Shown piece by piece: positions 14,669-26,153 of a stretch of DNA of 64,000 nucleotides. The translations under genes were made by a program, and so were the position numbers. Each line of letters begins with the position of its first letter. Position 1 is the stretch's first letter. The stretch comes from Eriocheir sinensis (Eukaryota; Arthropoda; Malacostraca; Decapoda; Varunidae): the NCBI RefSeq assembly GCF_024679095.1, contig NC_066549.1, positions 4,532,920 through 4,596,919 of the forward strand, read 5' to 3'. The notes under the pieces were generated by a model. It had not been told where the DNA came from. It saw only the letters and a program-made list of their open reading frames with translations, and made no database searches.

Positions 14669-15445
14669 CCTTTCTTTCTTTTCTTATCACACTTTAAAGA
14701 CTTCCTCCTCCTCTCCTTAACTGCACCTGCTCTTTAATAAGCTAATTACTCTGATGATTAACCTAGAGTCAATTAACACCGACCATTATTTATTTGTCGG
14801 GTGCAAAAAAAAATTGAGGCATTGTATTTTCTACGTAAATAGCACTGAAAAAATAAATGCCGAGAATGGAAACAACGAACATGGCGCGGTGGGCAGAAAC
14901 AGGATTAGACCAAAAAGACGGAATACTCAATGTTTCTAATTCTGGATGCCGGTGTGGTGTCATCTGCCATCCGGTAACATGAGACGTCCCATCCTTAACT
15001 TAACATCGTGGAGCCCAAAATTTACTATCATAAAGTAACTAAGTGAAGCATCTAAGTGTAAAAAAAGTACCAAGGAGGACCTAAAAAGCGATGCAAAGCT
15101 TATTAAGTCACAAGAAGAAGAGTGGTTGTTGATTTCCTTGTTATATACATTCATGCGTCATCATTTGCTTTTATAATAGAATAAATAAACTTGGGTGATA
15201 CATATCCCAACAAGCAATCGACAAAAGATACAGTACCGTATCGAAATTCATGTATGTATTCAGGATGGGATGTTTCACGATACCCGGATCTTCTTTTTCC
15301 TTCGGTTTTTGTTCTGCCGATCGTCGTCGCTTTAATATGCTGGCCGGCAGAGTATATTAAGAAGCAAAGGAAATATTAATGAAACCTGAAATTTAATTAT
15401 AGTACAAGTCTGATGGATGATTAATATGTTTACTTGTTTATTCAC

Positions 15446-15448
<3 letters not shown>
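14667..15448. other. Non-coding
   Basis: Nothing recognised. A 62-codon frame at 15191-15379 contains a hydrophobic stretch (PSVFVLPIVVALICW), but no exon structure or family match supports it as a gene. Confidence 0.45.
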
Positions 15449-15533
<85 letters not shown>

Positions 15534-15840
15534 TTTCTCCTTTCTTTTCTTTTCTTTTCTTTTCTTTTCTTTTCTCTTCTTTTCTTTTCTCTTCTCTTCT
15601 CTTCCCTCCTCCCCTCTCTTCTTTCCTCTCCTCTCCTCTTTCCTCTCCTCTCCTCTTTCCTCTCCTCTCCTCTTTCCTCTCCTCTCCTCTTTCCTCTCCT
15701 CTCCTCTTCCCTCTCCTCTCCTCTTTCCTCTCCTCTCCTCTCTTCTTTCCTTTCCTCTCCTCTCCTCTTTCCTCACCTCTTTGATCTCCTCTTCTATCCT
15801 CTCCGTGTCTCCTTTCCTCCTTCCTCCTTCCCCCCACGCC
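15449..15840. repeat. (CT)n plus 250-bp polypyrimidine tract
   Basis: 82 bp of CT, then TTTTC pentamers, then repeated CTCCTCTCCTCTTTC units to about 15780. It is almost wholly pyrimidine on the + strand, so it is a strong H-DNA candidate. Leu/Ser and Arg/Glu frames on the two strands are repeat artefacts. Confidence 0.95.
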
Positions 15841-16102
15841 TTTCTCCCGGCGGGTGGGCGTTCATTATCACGGCCCCGGCCCCGGGCCCGAGGGATCATC
15901 TTTTCCCGACACACGGCCTCGCTCAGCCCCAAGCCTTCCTTTACCCAATACCTCCTCCATTAACAAGGCCGTATTGAGTAACCTTTATCTCCTGCGCCAG
16001 CGATGCTGGGCCGTTTTCTTCATACCCTTGAAGATTCCTTTTCTTCTTTTTTTATACATCACATGCTATCGATGTGGACAAAATTTAGACATACAAAATA
16101 AT

Positions 16103-16103
<1 letters not shown>
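15841..16103. other. No feature seen
   Basis: Short GC-rich then T-rich interval between two microsatellite blocks. Confidence 0.45.

Positions 16104-16184
<81 letters not shown>
16104..16184. repeat. (CA)n microsatellite
   Basis: 81 bp of CA. Confidence 0.97.
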
Positions 16185-16188
<4 letters not shown>

Positions 16189-16859
16189 GCCAGAAATTAA
16201 TATGGAGGGAGACACGAGCAAGCTCACCGACAGGTGAAACGAAACTTCGCTCAGCCTGCCAGCCAGGCAGCTACGCAGACATCCAATTGCAAAGCAAGTT
16301 GGCCAACTGGCCATTCAGCCACTCACCCGGCCAACCAGCCAGTCCTTGACATACTCTGTAACCAAGACAGTTAACTGTTCAGACATATCGACAGATCCGT
16401 GGATACGAGAGCAAACTGAAGGACAAATAATGAGGTACACAGACAGAAAACAAACAGCCAGCTTCCCAACCAAAGAGCCGCTCATTCATACTAAATGAAA
16501 AACAAATACATGAAAATATAAACTGCAAAACACACGGGTACAGGCAGCCAAGCGCACAGTTCACCGTGGAGCAAAAAGACAATGCAGCCACACACGGTCC
16601 ACGGTGACTGGCGCTCCAATTAGCGGCACACACTCACAAATACAAACAAACACAAACAGCAACACAAAAGGACAAGCATAAAGAGAATCTAACAAATCCA
16701 GTCGACATCGGTCACAAAAAAATTCACATTAATGGCCAGACATATACAGACACAGACACTTCCTGGTAGGAAAGTCAACTATTGCACGAAAACGAGCATG
16801 GTGCAAACCACACAATGAATTAATCAACAAGACAACCAACCAGCTACCAAACCTCACGA
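16185..16859. other. Degenerate CAG/ACA-rich non-coding DNA
   Basis: Purine/C-rich with recurrent CCAGCC, ACAGAC and CAAACA words, probably decayed tetranucleotide repeats. No gene seen. Confidence 0.5.
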
Positions 16860-17130
16860 ACAGCCAACTAGCCAGAGGACCATCCATTCAGATACCCCAA
16901 GAGCTAGTAAACTTCTCAAACATCCAGAATACCAATCAGCTAGCCACCAAGCTTCAAGAACAGCCAGCCAACCAGCCAGATACCCCATGAGCTAGCAAGT
17001 CTCTCAAACATTCAGCAAACCAGTCAGCCAGATTCACGAAAACCAGTCGGTAATATACCCCATGAATTGGTGAGCCTTACAAAAAGCCAGCATACCAGTC
17101 AGCCAGCCAGCTACCAAGTCTCACTAACGG
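16860..17130. repeat. Diverged tandem array, ~79-bp unit, three units
   Basis: ATACCCCAAGAGCTAG (16899), ATACCCCATGAGCTAG (16978) and ATACCCCATGAATTGG (17057) recur at 78-79 bp spacing, each followed by CTCAAACA-like and CCAGCCAG-like blocks. Confidence 0.7.
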
Positions 17131-17499
17131 CCACAGACACAGAGAACCAAGCAAAATAATAGTCACCGCAAACAGACACACAATCGGTCATCCAAATAGC
17201 AAGAGAGACAACCTACATATAAGCAAGTTAGTGAGCGTGGCGCGAAGAGGTACTAACCAAAACCTTCTTCAAAGCCGCCCACCACCTTCACACAGACCTC
17301 TCATCATCCCCAAACCAAAGTGAAAAATCTTCTTGGAGAACGCAAACACACACACGCACACACTTTCCTGCCACAAAGACATAAATTAACACGGAAATAT
17401 AGCTCTACCTTTCTCCTCCAACACCCCACCCCAAAGCACTCCCCAAATGCGCCGTAATACCAAACATCCTCGGCTGCAATCAGATTAAAGCATAAAGCC
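17131..17499. other. No feature seen
   Basis: CA-rich unique DNA leading into the 155-bp array. The minus-strand 122-codon frame over 17304-17672 has no recognisable domain. Confidence 0.4.
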
Positions 17500-18960
17500 T
17501 CCTGGGCACGGAAATTGCTCCTCGTGTTCATTAGCTTCTGCCATTCACTGCAAAAAATCGCACTTCGACTGAATTTATGACCTCCAAGCAACTCCATGTG
17601 TAACCCTCTCCCCGTGTTTTCCTCGTCGCAAGCCCACATTACCTCATGGACTTCGATAATCACAAAGGTCAAGAAAAAGATGAAATGAGGGTTTTCTTTA
17701 GTCTTTCCCTAAAATGAATGGTATGTGCCCTAGAAACAACTCCATCTGACATACCTCCCCTTTCGTTCCCCTTTTAAAGCGTCCCAAATCTCACCACGAC
17801 CTTAGGAAATCATAAAGCCTGAGGGAAGGAATGAAAGAGGAAGGGTATATTTAGATTTCTCTCAAAAATAAAAATATACTGTGAAAATCTAAGCCCTTGA
17901 AATATCTCCATGTGCCACCCCTCTCTTTCATCCCTCAAGGCCTTAGGATATCACAAAGAGCAGGAGGAAGAAGGATAAAAGGAAAGATATATTTAGCTTG
18001 CCCTCAATGAATATTTACACTGACTCAATACAAGCCCTTAAAACAGTTCCAAATGCCATCCCTCCCCTTCATCTTCTTCTTCACATGTCCCAAATTTCCT
18101 TAAGGCCTTAGGGGAATCACAAAGGGTGGGAGGAAGAAGAAAAGAGGGAGGGTATATTAAGGTTTCTTTCAAAATATATTTATACTATGACTCAATCCAA
18201 CCCCTTGAGGCAAATCCATATAACAATACTCACTGTCTTCTACCTCTTAAAGCGTCTTACGAAATTACAAATGGTGGGAGGAAGAAGGAGAGAGAACATA
18301 TATTTAGGTTTCTCTCAAAAATTCATATAAGAGTCTATGCGCTTGAAACAGCTCTATATGCCACCCTTTCACTTCCTCCACCTCTTAACGTGCCCCTAAT
18401 TTCCAAGGCCATAGTGAGGCACAGTCAAGTAAAGGAAGGGAAGGGGATGTGTGTCTAATCTCAAGGAAACAGAATCAACACTATGACTCAGTTTACGACC
18501 ATCAAAGACCTCCATATATGCGTCCCTTTCCCTTCATCCACCTCCTCACGAGACCCAAATTAACTGAGGGTTTTACGTACTCACAAAGGGCCGAAGAAAA
18601 GGAAGGAGGACGCTTTTTTATCAAGTCTCCCCCATAAAATAATTCTAAATTAGTTAACGCCGTTCAAAAAGCTCCGTATTCCGCCTTTTCCTTTCATCCA
18701 CCTCTTCCCACATCCCTAATTACCTTAAGGTCTTTGGACGGATGAAAAGAGTATATATTTTTAGGCCTCTCAAAAAGTATAACAGCTACTTAATCAATGG
18801 CCTTCAGACTACACCAAGCCGCCCTTTCCCTTCTTTTCCTTTCATCACCTTCCTCACCTGTTTCAATTTACCTTCGGGGGTCTTAGGTAATCACAAAAGG
18901 GGGAAAGAGGGGAAAAAAATGAAAGAAGGGATTTTTTCCTCGTCCTGAGCCTCCAATGCT
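17500..18960. repeat. Diverged ~155-bp tandem array, about nine units
   Basis: A composite unit recurs: TCACAAAGGGTGGGAGGAAG-like purine block, TATATTTAGGTTTCTCTC-like block, then TGAAACAGCTCC-like, TGCCACCC, and CACCTCTTAA with GGCCTTAGG. The ACAAAG anchor is near 17661, 17811, 17953, 18119, 18266, 18420, 18583, 18736 (weak) and 18893, so spacing is about 140-165 bp. Units are heavily diverged. Open frames within it are not genes. Confidence 0.8.
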
Positions 18961-19470
18961 CCTTTTTCTCCCCTTCCCTCTTTCGGCTCAAGGGTAAAAG
19001 AAACAGAATACCTTTTAGGAATTTAGGGGGAGGAAGAGGAGGAGCCTAAACGTAATTAGCCACAGCCAATCTCCACGTCACCCCGCTAATCCCGTGATCC
19101 AATACAAGCCTTGAGGCGCTAAGCTGTCAAACTCAATTACTCGCGCTAGCCTTCCTGTGGTGTGGGCGAGAGTGGCGCTGGTGATGGGGGCGAAGGGGGC
19201 GAGGGTTAGGTTAGTTAGAGGGTGAGTGGGTGAGTTAAATCAAGTTAGAAGGGAGCGAGGGGGGAGAAAAGGCAGCGTGACAGTGAGTGCGTGGTGTGTA
19301 TATCAAGTGTGGGTGCGTGGGTGCCTGCGTGCGTGTGTGTAGTTGATTATGAAGAGGTTTGGTGCAGTGTGTGAGGGCGCAATTGCAGTGGATGAGAGGC
19401 GAAGCAATAGAGGTTTGATAAGGGTGTGGTGTTCTGAGATAACTAGATAGAGAGAAAGAAAAGAAGAGAG
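18961..19470. other. G-rich non-coding DNA
   Basis: G-rich on the + strand with degenerate GTGTG/GGGTG words at 19140-19440. No gene recognised. Confidence 0.45.
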
Positions 19471-19474
19471 AAAG

Positions 19475-19512
<38 letters not shown>
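19471..19512. repeat. (GAAA)n microsatellite
   Basis: About ten GAAA tetramers. Confidence 0.93.
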
Positions 19513-19513
<1 letters not shown>

Positions 19514-19722
19514 GCTAGCTTACTTGATTGGATGATGGAAAGATAGACGGATAGATAAGAACATAAGACAAACAGACAGACAGATAGACAAGCAGACAGC
19601 AAGTGGGAGAGAGGAAGAAGTGGAGTAAAGTGAGGTGAAGGGAAGTTTTGAGGTGAGGTAAAGGTTTGAAGTGAAGAGAAACTTTAAGATGTGCTGGTGA
19701 ATGTGTGTGACTGTGTGTATGA

Positions 19723-19723
<1 letters not shown>

Positions 19724-19763
<40 letters not shown>
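19724..19763. repeat. (GT)n microsatellite
   Basis: 40 bp of GT. Confidence 0.93.
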
Positions 19764-19766
<3 letters not shown>

Positions 19767-19916
19767 CAGTTCGTCGATTTAGCGCCATCCTTCACGACAC
19801 CTGGATGGACCCCCGTGGCCTGCCTTCAACACGTCGGCCTCATCCATCACGCGGCCCCGTCACCCGCCACACGCATCCGTCATCCTGCCCCGTCTCGCAC
19901 ACGCACACTCAATACT

Positions 19917-20480
19917 CACCTCGTCCTCCTCCTCCTCCTCCTCCTCCTCCTCCTCCTCCTTCTCATTCTACTTCTTCTCCTCATCGTTTTCGTCTTCCTG
20001 GTTCGCCTTCTTCTTCTTCTTCCCCCAACTAAAAATATTTCCTCCTATCCTCTTCTTCTTCGTCTTCTTCCTCCTCCTCCTCCTCCTCCTCCTCCTCCTC
20101 CTCCTCCTCCTCCTCCTCCTCCTCTTTGTTTGCGTTCGTTGCTTTGCTTCACTTGTCTCTTCCTTCTCTTTTTAATCTTTTATTTTTGTATATTTCGTTT
20201 TGCTTTGTTTCCTCCTCATCTTTTTCTTCCTCTTTTCTGTTCTTTCCTGATTTTCTCTCTCCTGTTTTCTTCATTTTCTTTACTACTACTACTATTATTA
20301 TTATTATTACCATTATTATTATTATCATCATCAGTATCGTCATCCACCATTATGTTTTTATTCTCCCTCTTCATATTCCTCAGACCATTCATCTTATTCC
20401 TACTCCTCCTCTTTCTCCTCCTCCGCCTCCTCCTCCTCATCCACTATCTCCGCTTTCCTTCCTCCGAGGCGACTTTTCTT
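19917..20480. repeat. Polypyrimidine/(TCC)n and (ATT)/(ATC) tract
   Basis: (TCC)n at 19920-19961 and 20068-20123, T/C-rich DNA between and after, and a TTA/TCA triplet block at 20283-20345. The 330-codon frame that crosses it is Leu/Pro/Ser repeat translation. Confidence 0.88.
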
Positions 20481-21079
20481 CTGCTCCAGGCCAATGCCGT
20501 TGACCTGAATAATGAACTTTACTTGAGGTTTTGTCAGGTTCGATGCGTTATTTATTGCCTGGTCTTAAGACATTTTACTTTTTTCCTTCTCTCTCTCTCT
20601 CCCTCTCCCTCTCCCGCTCTTCCTCTCTATCTTTCTCTCCCGAAGGCCCTGCCACCGCCCACCTTCCGCGGAGTTCGTAAAATATCGGACTAGACGAGGC
20701 ATTCGTTTTAAATATTTTCCTCTTCTTCTTCGCCGTGGGAATGCGATGTTTTCCGTGAGGACTTGGCGATGTATTTTCCCTCTTTTTACATTGACTATTT
20801 CTTTTTCGAGGTCAAGTCTATTCTGTCTCGGGGAAGAGGGACGGCTTGGCTTGTTTCCCGCTGTCTCCGTCGCCGCCACCGCCGCCGCCACCACTCTCCC
20901 GCCCCACAATAAAACACGCTTGATGTCGCCTGCCACTTTTTGTCGCCAGACGTCTGTGGCCTCGAGTATCCCACCTACCGACCCTTCACCATTCCATAAG
21001 AAACCCTCGTCAGTACCCATTAGCGAAGCCCGTCACGCCTTTTTCCTAGTCACAAGAGTTCCAGCAGCAGCCATTACCC
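20481..21079. other. No supported feature
   Basis: Mixed DNA with overlapping open frames of 150-188 codons on both strands without recognisable domains; the frames are favoured by biased composition. Confidence 0.4.
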
Positions 21080-21540
21080 CTCCAAATCCCTTTTTAAATC
21101 CACTGTCACCCATAAATATAGCCCGATGGTGGCCTTTTTTGCAGCTCCCGTCAGTGTCAGTAGCCACCTTTCAAATCCCTGCTAGCCCTACATATAGTCC
21201 AGTGGTAACCTTTTATCTCCTAGCCTCCGTCAACCACAAAATCCCTACCAACAGACATTACCCCGCAAGACCATTTTTCAGACCCATGCTAGCCTCAAAT
21301 ATAGCCCAATAGTAACCTTTTTTCGTTTCCGTCAACCACAAGAGCTCTACCTATAGCCATTACCCCGTAAGACCATTTTTCAAACTCATGCTAGCCTCAA
21401 GTATAGCCCAATAGTAACCTTTTTCTCATCTCCGTCAGACACCAGAGCCCCATCAGCCACTATTACATTGCCAGACCTCATTTCACACCCTGCTAGCCAC
21501 AAAAATAGCCCGTTCGACCTTTTCACAAACCCATCAAGGT
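21080..21540. repeat. Tandem array, 105-bp unit
   Basis: The block CATGCTAGCCTCAAATATAG followed by CCCAATAGTAACCTTTTT recurs with TATAGCCC-like anchors near 21117, 21196, 21300, 21405 and 21509. The last three spacings are about 105 bp. The units also share CATTACCCCGTAAGACCATT. Confidence 0.82.
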
Positions 21541-21824
21541 ACAAACACAATCTTACTCTGTCTTTGCCATCTGCCTGTCTCTTCCGTCCATGAGACAACC
21601 CCTCCACGACCAGACAGCCGCGTCAGCAACCATTACCCGGTCAGATTACTTTCCAAACCCGTGTCAGCCACAAATTCAGGTCTTTTCTCTGCCTCCGTCT
21701 GCCACGCGTCTGTCTCTTCTTTCCATGAATATAAAAGTCTGCGTCGAATATTCGCTCCAATCTCTTTTGGGTCTTCCGCCTGAGCCCGTAAAGCGTGGCA
21801 CTTCCGGTTGGCCGTCACTGTAGC

Positions 21825-22240
21825 CCTCATTCTGGCTTCCCTGGAATCGTTGTCTCTTCCTTCCTGATCCGTATGTCCTCACTTCTATTTCTGCCTTTGA
21901 TTTTCCGTCTTTATACTCCCCATATTCTTCCCCTTTCCTGTTCTCCACATCGCTTCCAACCTACCCTCTGGCGTCTCTGGAATTGCTGTCTCTCCCTTCC
22001 TGATCCATAAGTCCTCCCTCCTTTTCTTCCTAGATTTTTGGGTCTTTATCCTGCTTACCCCTACTCGCTCCCCTCCCTCTCCCTTCCTCCTCCCTCTCCC
22101 TTCCTCCTCCCCTCACCGGTCCTGCGCCACCCTATTTCGGGATGATCTCCACCGAGGCTTCTACTTGGCCTCTCCGGAATCGTTGTCTCTTCCTTCCTGA
22201 GTCCTATTCTTATGTCCTCGTCGATTCCAGAGAGCGCTTT
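21825..22240. repeat. Short tandem duplication, three units
   Basis: TGGAATCGTTGTCTCTTCCT and then TCCTGATCCGTATGTCCTC recurs near 21841, 21981 and 22172 with 140-190 bp spacing, separated by T/C-rich DNA. Confidence 0.7.
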
Positions 22241-22978
22241 TTTTGTCAGTCTTTTTCTTCTTGAATGTCGGTCTTCTCTCAGCGTACTCCTTCCCCTTTC
22301 TCCTCAGGGCTAGTGAAGCATCGTATTCCATCCTCTTTTACTCTTTTCCCACTCCTCTTCGTCTTCTTATGCGCGTTTCCCATTCTCCTTTTCCTCCTCT
22401 CACTGCTTCTACACCGCCTTCTCCAGCCCACCACACCTATCCCACTATTCATGTCCGCCTGCTTCGTACCAATTCCCATTCCTGTTCCTCTCATCGTATC
22501 CACGGCTCCATGTTTTCCAATTTCCACTATTCTTGGTCTTTTTTCCCCTTACCTCTTCCCGTTCATGGTCCCCTCGGCTCTCCTACTTTCCCCGCTACGG
22601 CCTCCTAAGCCCCCGCTATGACCCTGCAGCCATCCACGTCCAAAACACTTATGTATGGCCCACTGTCCTTCCCCGTAACCAGTTCCCTCACCCATCCCGC
22701 CGACCATATCACCAAATTCACCCAACTTTTCCTCGCCCTCTCGGCCTCCACCACCACAACCGCCTTCACCACCACGACTACCACTGCCCCCCCCTCTCCA
22801 CCCCCGCCCGGACCCAGCCCTCCTCACTCAGCCGTGGTAATACAGACGTCGCTATGCAAATTGACTCACGCCAACCAGCTGCTTCGCCTCTCACTTGCCG
22901 ATTCTCGCGACAGCCTTTGCGTCCCGCTGCCTCGACACGCAAAAATGGTTGGCTGCTTGGCGAGGAAGAGGGCGTGTT

Positions 22979-22984
<6 letters not shown>
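22241..22984. other. Pyrimidine-rich non-coding DNA
   Basis: T/C-rich then ACC-triplet-rich DNA (22750-22800). Frames of 120-170 codons are compositional and show no domains. Confidence 0.45.

Positions 22985-23044
<60 letters not shown>
22985..23044. repeat. (GT)n microsatellite
   Basis: 60 bp of GT. Confidence 0.96.
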
Positions 23045-23045
<1 letters not shown>

Positions 23046-23105
23046 TATCTAACTTAGCCTCTGTTTGTATTTATATCTGCTTCTGTATATCTGTCCTTGT
23101 CAATT

Positions 23106-23126
23106 TCTCTCTCTCTCTCTCCCCCT

Positions 23127-23165
<39 letters not shown>
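23106..23165. repeat. (CT)n imperfect microsatellite
   Basis: About 60 bp of CT with CCCTCTCC interruptions. Confidence 0.92.
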
Positions 23166-23169
<4 letters not shown>

Positions 23170-23608
23170 ATGAGAAGGAGCGGGAATCATCCGACCACAA
23201 GAGCACTAATAAAAGAAACAGCTTCGCAGGAATAATGAGGAGAGTTACGGCTATTATGCAACCCGATGAAAGAAGGTGACCGCAATTGCCGTCCCAGTTC
23301 CAGAGAGAGAGAGAGAAGGAAGGAAAAAAAGTCCACGTCGGCGACAAGTGGGTCAAAGTTAAATTAGTTGTTGCAAGTGGATGTTCCAGGACTTCAAGCC
23401 GGGTTCAGTGGTGCAGACTATGGAAAGTGGAGGCAGCAACAAGGCCATGGGGAAATAGAGAGATAGAGAGGGAGAGGGAGGATGTGTTAAATAGGTCTTG
23501 TATACCAAAAGCCTCTCTGTTCGTCTTCGTCTCTCTCTCTCTTTTTTTCTCTTTAAGTATGAACCCCAGAGAGACAAAGAGGCATGCTGTTTTTCAATTC
23601 CTTAACTC
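23166..23608. other. No feature seen
   Basis: Unique-looking DNA with small GA runs. Nothing supported. Confidence 0.45.
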
Positions 23609-24010
23609 ATGACTCATTCTTTCACCTACTCATTCACTCACTCACTCACTCATTCACTCACACGCTTCAATAACTACTTCATCTGCTTACTCATCTATGC
23701 ACTTACATACTCGCTAAATCATTCACTAGCTCCGTTATTCACTCATTCATCCACTCACCTCCTCACACACTTGCTTTCTCATCCATTTACTCACTAACCT
23801 ACTCAATCACTCACTCAATAACTCCTTCACTCACAAACTCATACGCCCACTCACTCACGCACACTGTCGCCTCCTCATTTATTCACTCGTCCACTTACTC
23901 AGTCACTCACACACTCGCTCACTCATTCAATCATTCACTCAGCCATGTTCCACCGTCTTGCTCCCTCACAAACCGACCTATCGACCCACTCTCACTCACT
24001 CACTCATTCA
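23609..24010. repeat. Degenerate (TCAC)n/(TCAT)n tract
   Basis: 400 bp dominated by CACTCACTCATT words with many substitutions, a decayed tetranucleotide array. Confidence 0.85.
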
Positions 24011-24211
24011 CTCCTTTATCGGCGGGGAGTGGTTCTGTGCTGCTCTGAGGCCAACAAGCACCCAGCCCCCTTCACTCGCCCTCCCCAGCACTGCACACAA
24101 GCACACCCACCACTACCGCACGCAAGCACCTTCCACGCTTATCTATACTGGGAAAGGTAAACGCGCATTAGATGATGATGGTTACCTCGCACGCACATGC
24201 ACGCAAAACGA

Positions 24212-24213
<2 letters not shown>

Positions 24214-24266
<53 letters not shown>

Positions 24267-24362
24267 GAAAATATCGCATGTTTACAAGGAAAATGAAGGG
24301 GAAAATTAAGCAGTGAGAACGTAATCACGCCTCGGGCATAAACATACACACAAAAAAACTTT

Positions 24363-24429
<67 letters not shown>

Positions 24430-24520
24430 CCATTTGGAGGACACACACATTAAAGATCGCATATTTACAAGGAAAATGAAAGGGGAAATTTAACAGTAAG
24501 AACGCAATCGTGCCTCCGCA
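24214..24520 (-). repeat. Composite repeat E: two (CA)n arrays alternating with two copies of a ~60-bp unit
   Basis: (CA)n at 24214-24262 and 24366-24429 alternate with two copies of TTTACAAGGAAAATGAAGGG-like sequence (about 24281 and 24468), each followed by AGAACG and AATC. The reverse complement of the unit occurs twice at 25925-26090, again between GT arrays, so the composite is present in inverted orientation 1.5 kb apart. Confidence 0.75.
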
Positions 24521-25039
24521 GTCCAATATATGCAAAAACTTTACTATTTTTCTTACGTGCCACCTATGACTTCCTTGTTGGGGTCTGGATACCGCTCCCA
24601 AAACGCTATGGCGCAAAAAAGTGTTTATACTGGCGCTATCTTGCTTGGGTTATGCCGTCCCCCAGAGCTCAACTTTGGTCCTCTTTTTTTAGAGAGAGAA
24701 TCTAGAGTACGAGCTGATACATAAACTTAACCATTATCATGATTAACAATAACACAACTAAAATCAAAGGCCATCACATTACACGATCAGTTCAGTCTCC
24801 TACCATCCCACAAGCCTTTCCAATTTATCCTTCCATCTACCTTTTTATCTTCACCTTCTACGAGGCTTTCCATCTCTTCCCTCACCCTTGTCTTCACATT
24901 CTACGAGGCTTTCCATCTCTTCCCTCACCCTTGTCTCCTCACCCTGACTCATACACAAGGCTACAAGGACACTACGAAAGCCCAGACAGCGTAAAGATAG
25001 TCACTGGGTCGTATTACTAAACATTTCGTCTCCCAAGTT
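24521..25039. other. Non-coding with one 43-bp tandem duplication
   Basis: CTACGAGGCTTTCCATCTCT is present twice in tandem at 24858 and 24901. Otherwise nothing recognised. Confidence 0.5.
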
Positions 25040-25215
25040 CACATATTTGACAAGGCTTTCGTAGGAGTTTTGGGCATTTCCAGGAGTAGTTTTATGGCCC
25101 TGGTGGTAGTTTGACCCTTCTTCTGTACCGTGAACCTAAAGAACCACTCATTAGAACCAGATTGATCCCCTCTTTGACCTTTAGAAATAGCTGATGTGAA
25201 AACCGAAAGTGTCTT
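25040..25215 (+). repeat. Family B repeat, copy 2
   Basis: CATATTTGACAAGGCTTTCG, TAGTTTTATGGCCC, GGTGGTAGTTTGACCCTTCT, ACTCATTAGAACC and GCTGATGTGAAAACCGAAAG follow in the same order as in 54885-55070. Confidence 0.85.
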
Positions 25216-25848
25216 GTAATCATCATAACGTGTATTCACTATATAAATTTTTCCCCGCGAACACTGTTAATCCCATTTGCATTAACTACATATCCATTTC
25301 CATATTTCAATCATAATCTCCACATTTATCTGTATTTCCTGACTTGATTCTACCTTTCCTTGGTATCTCCCTCCCTTATCAAGACACCTCTTTAAATATA
25401 TCTGATTAGTTTGCTTTGGCTTCTTGCTCTCTTCCATTATGGGGACAGGATGATGCCAGTGCCTTTTCTCTCTCAGCTGGTCGTCTTCAACATAGTCTAA
25501 AACTGTTAACAGAACCTTTATGTCAAATATTTTCACTATTTCCGACTTCCCTACAGCCTACACCTTCTCATTGATATTCAACGGCGCCATCTATCATCAG
25601 TTTCCGCTCCGTCTCGCACTCTCCCATCTGTATATCTCCTCTCACAAATCACTGCTCTCATGTCTGTCAGTTCGCCCGTCAGTTCGTCCGTCAGTCCATC
25701 CGTCCGTTACCGTTGTGGCATCATGTTTACTGCGCGTTGGGAAATGAATGTGACGCCAAGCCATTTTCCTCTTGCAGGTGAGCACATCAGCACAGCGTCC
25801 AGGTAATTAAAAATGACATTCCTGAGTTGTGAGCGTCATCTCTCGTGT

Positions 25849-25850
<2 letters not shown>
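25216..25850. other. No supported feature
   Basis: AT-rich DNA, with a short degenerate CAGTTCGTCCGTC stretch at 25667-25705. Confidence 0.45.
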
Positions 25851-25918
<68 letters not shown>

Positions 25919-26098
25919 TGTTCTTAAGGTATGATATTCCTCTTCATTTTACTGGTAAATTTCTAAGCATTGTATTGCGTTCGTGTTTGTTTGTTCATTT
26001 GTTTGTTTGTTTGTGTGTGTGTGTATGTGTGATCGTGTTTTTAGGGTATAATTTTCCTTTTCATTTTCCTGGTAAATTTCTAATGATTATCTTTGTGC

Positions 26099-26151
<53 letters not shown>
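25851..26151 (+). repeat. Composite repeat E, inverted partner: (GT)n arrays with two ~60-bp units
   Basis: (GT)n at 25851-25917 and 26102-26151, with a short GT stretch at 26010-26030. Between them two copies of TTTTCATTTTCCTGGTAAAT-type sequence (about 25945 and 26056). It is the reverse-complement arrangement of 24214-24520. Confidence 0.78.

Positions 26152-26153
<2 letters not shown>

Noticed and set aside
15417..15977. 186-codon Ser/Leu-rich frame resembling a secreted or membrane protein
   Set aside because: It is the translation of (CT)n and polypyrimidine DNA; the same holds for all Ser-Leu, Arg-Glu, Cys-Val, Thr-His, poly-Asn and poly-Pro frames in the window.
19701..20693. 330-codon frame, one of the longest in the window
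   Set aside because: It starts in a GT array and crosses TCC and pyrimidine tracts; no domain, no codon signature and no splice support.
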